Source: Chamaelirium japonicum (lineage: Eukaryota; Streptophyta; Magnoliopsida; Liliales; Melanthiaceae). From it: 64,000 nucleotides of DNA. Within the stretch, counting starts at the first letter, position 1. Each line of letters opens with the position of its first letter. Location of the stretch: NCBI GenBank assembly GCA_947650365.1, contig OX393550.1, forward strand, positions 70,615,978 through 70,679,977, in the 5' to 3' direction. The position numbers and the translations under genes are program-made. A model generated the notes under the pieces. The model saw only the letters and a list, made by a program, of their open reading frames with translations. It was not told the DNA's origin and ran no database searches. Shown in pieces: positions 10,894 through 21,116 of this stretch.

Positions 10894-13800
10894 ATGTTAA
10901 AATGCGGCGTGCGGTACGTGAGGTGTTGCACTGCAATCGTCCGATACAATCCCTGCGTGCGTAGAGGATGAAGAGACAAAGCATTCGATGGTTATCATGC
11001 ACAGTGGAAGACAAAATATGCTCGCATGTTTTCAATTAGAACGATAGATGAGAACTATAAGCAATAATAAAATCATCACATATGGATTATGGAAGATGAT
11101 ACCTCACAAGATTTACAAAGCCAACATTGGAGAAGATGCGTTGAGGATGAAGAGAAAGAAAATGTGATGCGACCTCGGTAATGCAACCTCTATTCCTTCG
11201 TGCAAAGATCCGATGAGGGAGATGGTGAGATCTCCTTTTTCTTTCTCTTTCTCTATCTCTATGTGACCGCCCCCTTGTGATTAGAGATTAGTGTGACCGG
11301 CCACAAGGGCCTTATAGAGCCCTTATGTGGCCGGCCACCCCTTCTCCTAGTCTATGGGGATTGGTCTCCTTGAGTGTAGGAGCCATCCCCACACTCAAGG
11401 TTATCCAATCCTATACTTTAGGAGTTACCAAAACTAGGAATCCTTATCCCTTTAGGACTGTATGGCCGGCCACCTAGGGAGTCCTTTTGGACTCTCAAGG
11501 CCGGCCATGATGCCCTATCCTCTTAGGATCGACTCCATTAAGATCATGATAATTTTTAGAAACTTTTGAGATCCATATGTCAACCCTTCCGGAATCCTGG
11601 TCAAACTATGATTACATGCCTTCATGGTCAACAAGGAAATCCCTACTTTTTAAAAAGTCATCTCAAACTGAATTAGAGATATAGTTAGGAACTTAGGATG
11701 GTTTATATCATCGCTAACACTCCCACTCAAGTTAGGAATCGTACTTTGTCGGCCTATCAGCTAAAAGTTAGAAGTTGGGATCCATTAGGACTCTATAACC
11801 TTAGGTCCAATTAGATTAGGATTCTTGTCATCGCATGACTACATTCATATCTAATTAATCATGGCTAGAACCACTATCAAGACATGACTGCACTCTGTAA
11901 TTGAAAATTATACAAATGCTCTATTGTACTTATTTGCACATAGATCCCTCATTATCTAGAATTCACAAGCAATGTTTTAAAAAACGCACCCCAGGGCTCG
12001 CCCGGGATGTGGGGCGGTCTAATATGTGCTTTTTTCTTATGGGGCTTATGCCTGAACTACTGGGGCGTACGCCCCCAACGCTCGGGGCACGCCTTTTACG
12101 TCCCAATGGTCTGGGCTTACGCCTCACTGGAGTTTGTCTAGTTAAAAAAAATGATTTGATTACCATCGTGTGATTTTATATATGTGTCTTACTTTCTTGG
12201 ATGACGATTATGATATCGTTTGGAACTAAAGTTGTTTTAAATTGGTTCTATATCATGTATGGAATTATAGAATCTATTAAATATGGACATATATAGTTTG
12301 AATTTTGGTTAGAAACTTAGAATTAGATCTTAAATGATATTGAAAGACAATGACAAGTTCATTTTTATTATCGTTGTTATATATTTGTGATTTATCAACC
12401 ATGTTTATAGGTTTCAATGCTTAATTTGTTCATTTTATTAATTTATTTTGTTTTTTAATCTATTTTCAATTTATATATATTAAAGTAAAAATTAAAAATT
12501 AAAAATTCGTGGGGCTTATGCCCCTGCCCCACGACAGGCGAAACACTCAGCCTTACACCCCCGCCTCTGAAAATGTTGTTCACAAGTAATGTGTGGGAGA
12601 AGTGACTATCCTACCCGAAGCATACATTGTACCATAAGTCTTTAACTTGCAACTCCTTATACCTGTATGATCACTGATGAAACATTTTTCATATTAAAAT
12701 ATTTATTATAAAATAATAATATTTTTATTAAAAATAATTTGATCAACCATTTATCAAACAAAAGCATGAGTGCTCAGTTCCAGTGATCATCTTACATGAG
12801 AGTTTACTGAAGGGAATACCTTCTCTCCTCAGAGAGTTTAGAATTCATTGACAATGAAAGTGTTCCGATGGACTAAGTGACCAACAAAATGGTCTCACTT
12901 AATTGTAACTCAAAATGACAAAGGCTAAGCCATGAGTTCACAATCACCTTCAGGATTGAGAGTCTATGGAAACAACAGATGAGAATCACATCATTACATG
13001 ATAGTCATTTAGATGATGTGTTCTCATAGTGATCCATGTTTAGTATGTTCCAAACACATCAACACAATTGACTCAGAGTCACTACTCTAATGATTAAGAT
13101 AAACCATCTTGCTAAGCAAGAGTCAACGATTTTATAGTCTTTCGGATAAAATATCCTATTCTTTCACCGAGTGCGAACCTTATCAAATATAATATACATG
13201 TAGGCTTAAATCTTTTGTATGTGATTCTCATCCACATACCTATGCCACCTTAGTTATACTTAATGGAGCATTATGTATCTATATAACATGGCACGGCGGT
13301 CTACAAGCTGACTAGACAAAATGGAACAACAAGCTGACTAGACAAAAAAGAACGGAATAGAAGAGAGAGATTTTGGCTGACCATTAAAATATTTTAAAAT
13401 ATTTCTTACTAAAATTTATAACCAGGTTTTAGGAAAGAGAGGACGGAGTGATGAACGATGGGATCCAAGAGGCCATGCATGAGATCTAGATGGTTGTAGA
13501 ATAAGGAAACAAAAAAAAAAGAAAAGAGTATAAAAAGAGAGAAAAGAGGAAAGAAAGAGAGGGAAAGTTATGACCAGATTTTAGAAAAGAGAGAGGTGTA
13601 GTTATTTCTGGCTGTAGAAAAAGGAAAGAGTATAAAGAGATAGAGAAAAGATGAGAAAAAGAGAGGGAAAGTTATGACCAGATTTTAGGAAAGAAGGTGG
13701 AGTATGTTTCGTCTCCCCATCGATGTGCCATCGCCACCGTTATTGCCTGGAAACCTGAACATCAAGTAATCTCTCGATTTTATTATAAAGTTCATGAGTT

Positions 13801-15251
13801 CTTGAAGAAATGAAGTTTGTTGCCCCCCCTAATATGCTTTGCCATCAAAGGCGGCCGTTGCAGTACCAAAGCCGCAAAAGATGGCTGGGGTATGTTGCCA
13901 CCAAAGGTGGCCGTCCGAGTGCTGGCAGGGACGGGTATGCATTTCGCTGCCCTCGTCGAAGGCGCCATGGGTGTGCTGTCGGCAAAGGCGACCATTCGAG
14001 TGCAGACAGGCACGAATATGCACTAGTAACATACAATATAGAAACAAATGCAACAATATTTGATACAAAGAAGGTTAGGGACTATGCGTGGGTTATACCG
14101 TGTAAGTGATTATGCCTGGGTACCAAGAGGTTAAAGCTCGATACTAGTTGTCATGATTGTTAGTATCTTACGATCCACGATACGATACGATACGGGGAAA
14201 AAACGATTCGATACGGGCGTACGTATCTTTTTTCACCGTATCGTATGATACACAATACACAAAACAATACGATACATACCATATAATGAAAGTAAGGGCT
14301 TTGGGGTATGATTTGTATTGAAATGTCTAAAATGGTTTTTTTTATAGGAGTGTATAAGTACTTGTGCTTTTCACATCAAATTCGGCCCATTCCCTGTGGA
14401 TTAGGGAGTTCCTGAACGACGTAAACTCGTATGTACTCTATGATTGCTTGTCTCGGTGATGTCTCTCTTGCTTGACGCGTTTCATGTTTATATTACTTGT
14501 GAATGCTAGATTGCATTGTTCGTAATGTTTGAGGGATTGAGTTGGGAGTTTTGGCGATTGATTCTCCCCTTTAGGTTGATAACCTGTTAGATTAGTTAGG
14601 ATTCGATCCTTGCTGACAGTGGTAACAGAGCAGTCTCTGGCACTGATCCCCCTAACTGGTATCAAATTATTGCCCTCTTGGTACCTAGGTCAGTTCATTT
14701 GGGCTCTATCATGTTTAAAGTCTGAAAGTATCGTGGAAGCTTGCAAGGCCTGGTCTCACAAATCACATGAGTATCGACTGCCCTTTTGTTTTCCAGCGCA
14801 ATATTATTGAACATCTTCCTTGCTTTTGCAAATTAGATTGCAACTTATGTAATTGTTCACGAATATCGCTCATTTACATCTTTATCAGTTTTTCGTATTC
14901 AATATCTCGATGTTTGATCCACCTCCACACATAGTTATGGACTGTTTTGTTATTGCTCGGTGCTGATGGTATCATTCAATGCTGCACATCACTGGTTTGC
15001 TGCCGTAGTGAGAGTGATAGTGAAACCAAGCGATGACTTGTCATATGTTGCCGCCATCTTCATAACATAATTCTCTTATCTGAAAATCAGAATCTACTAA
15101 GAAGCTGAGACGCGATGCTGATGATTGAACCGATAATTAAATGGTCTTGCAGGAACTATTGGCACGAGAGCTGCCGGATGCATGCATACTGGATCCTTCG
15201 CCTGGTGTACCCCTTGTAATTTCCTCATCCCATAGTGTATCTCCGCTCTAG
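5074..15251 (+). CDS. Chloroplast metallo-beta-lactamase-fold protein
   Basis: Seven exons with GT-AG borders join in frame: 5074-5343, 5437-5562, 5658-5816, 7165-7283, 7414-7605, 7689-7779 and 15153-15251, giving 351 residues. The start ATG has the good context ACCAATGGCG. Residues 1 to about 75 are Ser/Thr/Ala-rich without acidic residues, like a plastid transit peptide. The mature part reads NSWLWDVGGVRMLVDP, then ELDCLLITQSLDDHCH (residues 138-153), then GPILGPPWQRPENGY and VYYEPHC, in the order of the UlaG-like metallo-beta-lactamase superfamily. The classical HxHxDH is degenerate: Q146 and L148 replace the first two histidines, while D150-H151 remain. The plant homologue I have in mind is Arabidopsis AT1G29700 (metallo-hydrolase/oxidoreductase type), from memory. 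Substrate unknown. Intron 6 is 7,373 bp and full of mobile elements. An upstream ATG at 5049 is out of frame. Other 3' ends by alternative splicing remain possible. Confidence 0.85.
5817..5858 (+). repeat. (CT)n(CA)n microsatellite at the 5' edge of intron 3
   Basis: The donor GTGACT of intron 3 runs straight into (CT)n followed by (AC)n. Length variation here would lie directly behind the splice site. No other element was recognised in the rest of this 1.35-kb intron. Confidence 0.85.
8173..9559. mobile_element. PIF/Tourist-type MITE with internal tandem repeats
   Basis: The left end GGGGCTGTTTAG and the inverse of the right end, GGGACTGTTTGG, are flanked by TTA at 8170-8172 and 9560-9562, the superfamily's 3-bp target. 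There is no transposase. The inside is dominated by a tandem array (about 8530-9115) made of (CT)n, poly-T and a TGATCATGCATCCA core. The short terminal repeats and decayed arms make the class call less sure than for the MITE at 4193. Confidence 0.75.
8530..9115. repeat. Compound minisatellite, about six units
   Basis: Each unit consists of a T8-12 run, GACACATGATTGCCGATCATG with variants, CATCCACTGCATTCA, another T run, AGTGGATC and a (CT)n block. Unit starts are near 8536, 8686, 8791, 8898, 8974 and 9078. The (CT)n block of the first unit is about 80 bp long (8588-8670). The last units have lost part of the core. Confidence 0.8.
9563..10745. other. Intronic DNA without recognised feature
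   Basis: No coding or terminal-repeat structure was recognised. The last 70 bp (10674-10743, around CTGGGTACTAAGAGGTTAAAG) recur in diverged form at 14088-14155, so part of it is repetitive. Confidence 0.4.
10848..10892 (+). repeat. (CA)n microsatellite
   Basis: ACACACGC-type repeats follow a CT-rich piece inside the LTR. Right behind them, at about 10900-10965, lies sequence akin to one arm of the palindrome at 27888-28036. Confidence 0.8.
11970..12578. mobile_element. hAT-type MITE nested in the LTR element
   Basis: Perfect 8-bp target duplications TTCACAAG lie at 11962-11969 and 12579-12586. The ends CAATGTTTT and, inverted, CAACATTTT match the CA[AG]TGTTTT-like termini of hAT MITEs. Just inside, both ends carry GC-rich blocks (CGCACCCCAGGGC on the left, GCGGGGGTG inverted on the right). 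No transposase is present. Confidence 0.8.
13390..13720. repeat. Purine-rich direct repeats
   Basis: The block TATGACCAGATTTTAGGAAAG and close variants occur three times (near 13420, 13567 and 13671), separated by GA-rich DNA containing AAAGAGAG runs. It looks like a diverged tandem repeat of roughly 100-150 bp. No protein match was seen. Confidence 0.55.
13826..14030. repeat. Short-unit degenerate tandem repeat
   Basis: Variants of GCCACCAAAGGTGGCCGT, GAGTGC and a following ACGGGTATGC block recur with a spacing of about 65-80 bp, about three times. The overlapping reading frames in all phases are a by-product of the repeat. Confidence 0.5.
14162..14285. repeat. GATACG palindromic repeat
   Basis: Runs of CGATACGATACGATACG on the left face the inverse CCGTATCGTATGATAC on the right, around a short centre. 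Repeats of this ATACG kind are common as small foldback elements in plant DNA. Its exact ends and target duplication were not resolved. Confidence 0.55.
14290..15152. other. 3' part of intron 6, no feature seen
   Basis: No repeat or coding structure was recognised apart from the polypyrimidine tract and TTGCAG acceptor at the end. Confidence 0.4.
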
Positions 15252-15460
15252 TCTCGAAGGAATTGCTACTGATGCACACCATATGGAGATCAAATATTGA
15301 AATAGTGTCGAGAGAGCTGCCAATTTGCGGGTTACTTTGTTTGCCCGTATTGGTGTCGAGACATTTTTTTCTCCCATATTTGCATTAGGTTGAATTGTGT
15401 AATCTGTCGAGAGTAATTGCATTTCCTTTTACATGTCATTCATTCATGTGATTTTTTTTT

Positions 15461-15724
15461 GGGTTATTTTGACTTTGCCCCCCCAATTTTGCCTTGAATT
15501 AGACTTTACCCCCCATATTTTCATTAATTAGACTTTACCCCCCAAAATTAACTGTTTCGTCAGCTCACCATCTAAGAGAAAGGGTGAGCTGACAGAAAAG
15601 AAAGAAAGTTTTGGGGGGTGAGCGGACGGACAGTTAGGTTTGGGGGGTAAAGTCTAATTAATGAAAATATGGGGGGTAAAGTCTAATTCAAGGTAAAATT
15701 TGGGGTGCAAAGTAAAAATAACCC
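15461..15724. mobile_element. Mutator-type foldback MITE
   Basis: Two arms of about 100 bp are inverted copies: GGGTTATTTTGACTTTGCCC on the left and its inverse on the right, with repeated blocks like TTAGACTTTACCCCCC inside each arm. The element sits between two T9 runs (15452-15460 and 15725-15733), consistent with a 9-bp target duplication. A relative lies at 25474-25886. It lies about 210 bp downstream of the MBL-fold gene's stop codon. Confidence 0.8.
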
Positions 15725-15739
15725 TTTTTTTTTGGGTGG

Positions 15740-16340
15740 TATTCTCATCTATAGGTGACTACACTTTCTGTGGCTCGGATGTATTTTTAGCCTCCTGCCC
15801 TATTAGAGTTTAGCATTGCCCTCGAGGTTTTCTTTCTGTTTCCTGATAGCCAGTTGTCCTTCAGACACTGACCAAATTTGCCCTATTTCGGACTGGGGTT
15901 TACTCCCAACCTCTTCCAGTCTTCAGTCACTTCAAGATCTTGGCTGCACATTAACTATGTTTCATATGCAGGTACCCAAAAAGTAATGAGGGTTTTTTTA
16001 CAAAATGATCCCTGAAATTATGACTAATTGTGTCAAATTCTTCAAATTAGACTATTTGTATATTGATCGTTGCAAACATGTTAAGTTATGCACGTTAGCT
16101 CTTCCGTCACAGTCTGTCAATTTCTCACCAATTAACCATGATTCAGAGTTAACCACAGAGATAAATGACCAATTTGTCCCTAAATAACTTAACGGTCTTT
16201 CTTTTTCCGCCACAACTGTTGCCCACCACCAACAATCACCATCACCACCACTGTTCGGCCACACCCAATAATCACCGTCGCCTACCTCCCAGACACCACC
16301 ATTGTCGTCCACTTTCACGAACACTGCCCACCTTTGCCAC
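15740..16340. other. Intergenic DNA, no gene seen
   Basis: Possible 3' flank of the MBL-fold gene. An isolated pyrimidine tract and ATGCAG near 15970 resemble a splice acceptor, but the frame behind it closes quickly. The part 16180-16340 is CAC/CCA-rich. Confidence 0.35.
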
Positions 16341-16640
16341 TGTTGACGAATAGTCCCACATCGGTGAGGGAGGTACCCATCACCCGCTTAATATACCCCC
16401 TGTGGACCTCCCCTTACAACCCGGGTTTTGGGGCGCGAGGGTATCTAACATGGTATCAGAGCTAGCCCTGCTCCCGCTTTGAGTGCTCCCCAACGATCGT
16501 GTCTTGCCACGCGTGCCCTGCTTGAGGGAGTGTTGACGAATAGTTCCACATCGGTGAGGGAGGCACCCATCACCCGCTTAATATACCCCTTGTGGACCTC
16601 CCCTTACAATCCGGGTTTTGGGGCGTGAGAGTATCTAACA
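16341..16640 (+). mobile_element. TRIM (miniature LTR element), complete layout
   Basis: Two 110-bp LTRs (16341-16450 and 16531-16640) both begin TGTTGACGAATAG and end TATCTAACA; I count about six differences between them. The first is followed at once by TGGTATCAGAGC (16451-16462), the initiator-Met tRNA primer site. A GAGGGAG purine tract stands before the second. Flanks GCCAC (16336-16340) and GCCGC (16641-16645) fit a 5-bp target duplication with one change. It has no coding capacity, so it was moved in trans. The LTR difference suggests an insertion of a few million years. Confidence 0.92.
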
Positions 16641-16651
16641 GCCGCCACCAG

Positions 16652-16890
<239 letters not shown>

Positions 16891-17039
16891 CGTCCATAGA
16901 AGGTCAATGGTTGTACTATACTGAAAATATCTGTTACCACAATCACTAAAATGCACCATAACCGTAAAAATAGAGACATGAAAGCCATAATCCATGCTCC
17001 CTAACTCCATTAGTTACAATAATGAGTAAATATATTGAA

Positions 17040-17921
17040 ATGTGAAGTGTAAAAGGGTCGGGTTCCATGCAGGATGGGATAAACCTGGACCCATCCCAAA
17101 TCAAATTGAGTTTTCTTAAAAAATTTCAAACCCATCCAAACCCATTTAAGATCATGCCATGCCAGACCAATCGCAATAGAATCGGGTCGGGTAAGCCAAA
17201 AAACACGATTAATTGCAATCCCTACTAAGGCAAGAGGGAGGCCGGAGTGGGAGGATATTTCATGAACAGTAGTTTGGCTTGCAGGCCAAACAACCAGGTC
17301 GAGTGAAGCCCCACCATTTCAATATTTCAGAACCGGTCATCGGAGTTGGCCGCTGATTGCTGGAGTTGTTCACCGGCCGGTATCGGTAATCTCCGAAGCC
17401 AGCAACCGGAGATAGGCACCCGGAGCTCGCCTGAGTTAGTCTTCGATCATCAAAGCTGGTCGTCTAAATTGGTCGTCAATGCCAGTTACAAATGACCACT
17501 AAAAGTCGCTGGAGTTGGCACTTTAAAATTCCACCTATTATGGTAGAACTTGAAATCGGATCGGGTAAGCCTGTAGATGGGATAACTTTAAACTTGAAAT
17601 CGGTATTTTACAGTTTCTTATAAATTCTCCAAAGTTGTAAGTCAATGTCGGCTCAAGATCTTCACATACATGAGGAAACCATGATGAATTCCAAAAGAAC
17701 ACAAAGCAATAGAACTACATCTCCGCATCACCCAGTCAGCTCGAAGCATACAAGACACAGCTTCTACTATTCGAACAAAAGATGGCCGAACACTGAATGC
17801 AACACCCCCCAACACACTGTACAGTATTACCCATAGCATCAAGGCCTAGCAGGGGCTTGCGGCGGACCAACACTATTCATGTGTTTGTTGATAGCATGGG
17901 TAATTTGCTGCTGAACAAACA
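17040..17921. other. Intergenic DNA at the 3' side of CWC16
   Basis: No gene was recognised. A stretch around 17060-17210 is rich in GGGTCGGGT and CCCATCC motifs like those of the hAT MITEs at 24.6 kb. The part next to 17921 probably holds the 3' UTR of CWC16. Confidence 0.4.
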
Positions 17922-20900
17922 CTATTTGCGCGATGTTGACACCACAGGCCTTTTGTTCCGCCCACCAGCACAGCAATGATTCGGCTGCAACCATGACGAT
18001 GACTTCACCCTCCCTGCCAATAGAGCAGATGCCGTCGCCGCTTTTATTTTCCTCCTTTTTGACTCGAGCTCCAACTGTCTACTGCCAGATAAGGAAGGGT
18101 TCGATGGCCCTGGAAAGATTGAGGAAGCCTTGATCACCGCTCGCTTCTCCTTCGTGTTCCTCTCAAACTTTGAGGAGAACCTCACACCGGCCGCACCTGC
18201 AGCATCCTCCTCCGATAGAGGAAGAAGCCGGATTCCGAGGCCCCTCTTTCTTGACACCTCTTCTTCATGGGCAACCTTCCTCTTTTGATCCTAGACGGAG
18301 TAATAAATATGAATAAGAATCTGTAACAAGATTACCATGGCGAAGAAGCAACAAAGGTTTTAGAGCTTTACCCGAAGCCGAGCACGGAGAGCTCTATTAA
18401 GGCTGTAATCATCGGAGTGCCTGCTGTCGGAGACCCTCTGGAGCCGCACCAGCAATGGCTCGGCTTCTTTCTTCTTCTGCAGATCTTCCTCCTGATGTTC
18501 AAGACGGTAGAAGGGATCCGCAGCAAGCTTGCCTCGTTCTGAAACAACAATGGCGGGGATTTTGATGAGGTTCATTATATCCTAACAGTAGACAAATGTT
18601 GCATCAACTCCATGCAAGGACTCCCACAGACCTTCATCCGCAGGAAGAGCAAATGTTTCCGCGTCCTCTATATCAAAATCCTCCGTCTTGCGCTGAGCCC
18701 CACTAATAATCACATATTCACAGTTCTTTGGATCTGTCTGAATAACTATCTCATGCCTGCAGCATGCTGACTTCATTGTGAAGCTCCATATCTAACACAA
18801 ACATTGAGTGAATTTGCACAATCAAACTAATAATATAGGAGAGCCATCCACATAAACAGAAACTAGTGTACATGCTCCATACACAGGTCAAGAACAAGGG
18901 CCACAATAAAGCTGTAAACCAAAGTTTGATTATCTAGTTATTACATGATTTTGAAGACCATGGACAGGTATTGAATTGCCTTGACCTCAAACACATGATA
19001 GTATGATACATGGTAGAGTTGACAAGTCAAATTAGAAACAAGAGTTAGAGACATATGACAACCCTGCTGACTCAGCTGCGATGCCTGATTTCATCTAATA
19101 AATATTTATAATATCAGCGTTTACACCGTTCACTCTAGTTTCTAGGATAATCAAACACAGATGATTTGGCATATTCGAAAATCCAAAAATAACTTTAACC
19201 AATATTTCAAGGTACCTTTGTGGAGTAATAAGTTCCCACTTGCTTCTTCTCTGCATTGAATCTTACACCCTTGGCGATCATGGAGTTGCACCCACCACAC
19301 CACACATTGAAAGGCATCTCGAATCTGAAAACCAAGAACTTACAGTTGAGCAGATGGAGTGTAGTCAAAGAAAATTACTTCAATTGCTGTATGAATCTTT
19401 TGCCTAGTAATGCAGACAAAAACAAGCTTCCAATGTCGACCCACTTCTGAGGGTTAAAGATGCATCTTATATCTGCATTTACTAGTCTGTCTTTTCTCAT
19501 GTTATCAATCAAGTATGACATGAATGTTACAGAAAAGAAGAGAAATACACTCTTTTCTGAAAGGAATGACGACTTCTAAAAACTGTCCATTTAATTATTA
19601 GTACATTTAAAATGTAAGCTCTTTATGAAAAGAACTTGAGAACTCCATTGTTCACATGATCCTGTATTGGCCAAAATGAAGGAGAAAAACAACATAGATA
19701 CGCATCAGCATAAGGCCTGAAAAGAGAAATCAGCATTTGAATACAGTGAGAATTTTGTGAGAATCATTTAAAATTTAAGAGAAGCCGTTAGAAGGTAAAG
19801 GAAAAATAAGACAACATGTGTTTCTTAAGTAGTCGTCTAAGCAAACACCTTCTTCAAGAAATGCCAATCTCTTTCTTGAAGAAATGCATGTTTCCTTACA
19901 CGGTCAACTGTTTGTGACCATTTGAGATACTCAGTGGTTACAATCCCAGGAAGCATGTAGTTCTTATCCCATTACCCCAAGAAGCTAGGATTTGTGAGCA
20001 TACATATGCATTTTCTAGGAACATTCATGAATTGCATAATGAGATCAAATGTAAAATTAATCTGAGTAATGAAAATTATGAATCTATTGTAAATGGTCAT
20101 CGCATGTTGCAAGAGTTTCAGGAAAATTATGAATCTATTATAAATGGTAATCGCAGATTGCAAGAGTTTCAGGAAAATTATGAATCTATTATAAATGGTC
20201 ATCGCAGGTTGCAAGAATTTCAGAAAGGTGACATGGTTATGATAAGGATCAAACCTGAAAGAGTTCCCAAAGGTAATTTGAGAATACTCCCAGCAAGGAG
20301 CATCGGTCCATACAAGGTATTACAATGTATTAGTGCTAATGCGTATGTCTTGGACATCCATCTGGGCATGGGAATTAGCCATACTTTTAATATTGAAGAT
20401 CTAATGAAATATAATGAACCTGATGATAGTTTTGCTGATGATCATTTTCCTTTACTTGTTGATCCAACAAAGACGACCGATCCTACTACAGTACCACCCA
20501 CTCCTCGTGCTTTCACTGTGTAATTACCTCTAGAATTTTCAAAGAAGAGGGAAGAAGTGGACATATTGGATGAGCAACTCGTGTCTACCAGAGCAGGGGG
20601 CTATCAAAGGCTCCTTGAGAAGTAGCGAGGGCAACCATCTTCAGAGAGCACATGGATGACCAAGGAGAAGCTTCTTCGACCCAATTTGGATCTCTAAGAG
20701 AAGTACATCAGCTCTTATTCTCCATAGGAGAATCCTTTCAAGCTAAGGAGAGTTGATTGGGATCAAAGGCATGGTGAGCACCATACAAGAATCTACCAGC
20801 ATCAGTGCCGTAGAGGATGATCAGAGCTTCAGTCTGCTTCAGACAGATCCAGATACGGACACCATTTAATAGATCTTTTCTGTTTTATTGGCCTATAGCA

Positions 20901-21080
20901 TGTAATGGGATGATATGAGTTATTTGGCTTTGTTTTATTTTATTTTAGGTGAGAGGGTTTATAATGACACCGATTAAATACACGACTTAAGTCGGAAGTT
21001 ATTTGGAAACCCCAAGAAATCGCAACGAGGGATGCAGCCCCATTGTTTCATGCATACATGTTTCATACGGCTTCCAAGCC

Positions 21081-21116
<36 letters not shown>

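Larger units (their letters stand above)
10746..13290 (-). mobile_element. LTR-element remnant with 3' LTR, minus strand
   Basis: The interval 10746-11719 begins TGTTGGAAC and ends GCTAACA, inverted borders of an LTR. Read on the - strand, the purine tract CTTGAGTGGGAG (11731-11720) lies directly before it, as a polypurine tract lies before a 3' LTR. To its right are about 1.5 kb of internal-looking sequence with no recognisable gag or pol, and no second LTR was found. This is a fossil: the 5' half is missing. It resembles copia-type 3' ends in layout, but the lineage is not assigned. A hAT-type MITE was later inserted at 11970-12578. The right limit is approximate. Confidence 0.55.
7780..15152 (+). 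other. Intron 6 of the MBL-fold gene, mobile-element-filled
   Basis: This intron begins with GTCAGT after exon 6 and ends TTGCAG before exon 7. In order it contains a PIF-type MITE (8173-9559), an LTR-element remnant (10746 to about 13290) holding a hAT-type MITE (11970-12578), purine-rich and minisatellite-like repeats (13.4-14.0 kb) and a small GATACG palindrome. The parts 9563-10745 and 14290-15152 show no recognisable feature. Exons on both sides keep the reading frame, so the gene may still be spliced correctly. Confidence 0.8.

Noticed and set aside
15960-15995. Extra last exon of the MBL-fold gene after ATGCAG
   Set aside because: The frame closes within a few codons and exon 7 already ends with a proper stop at 15251; kept only as a possible alternative.
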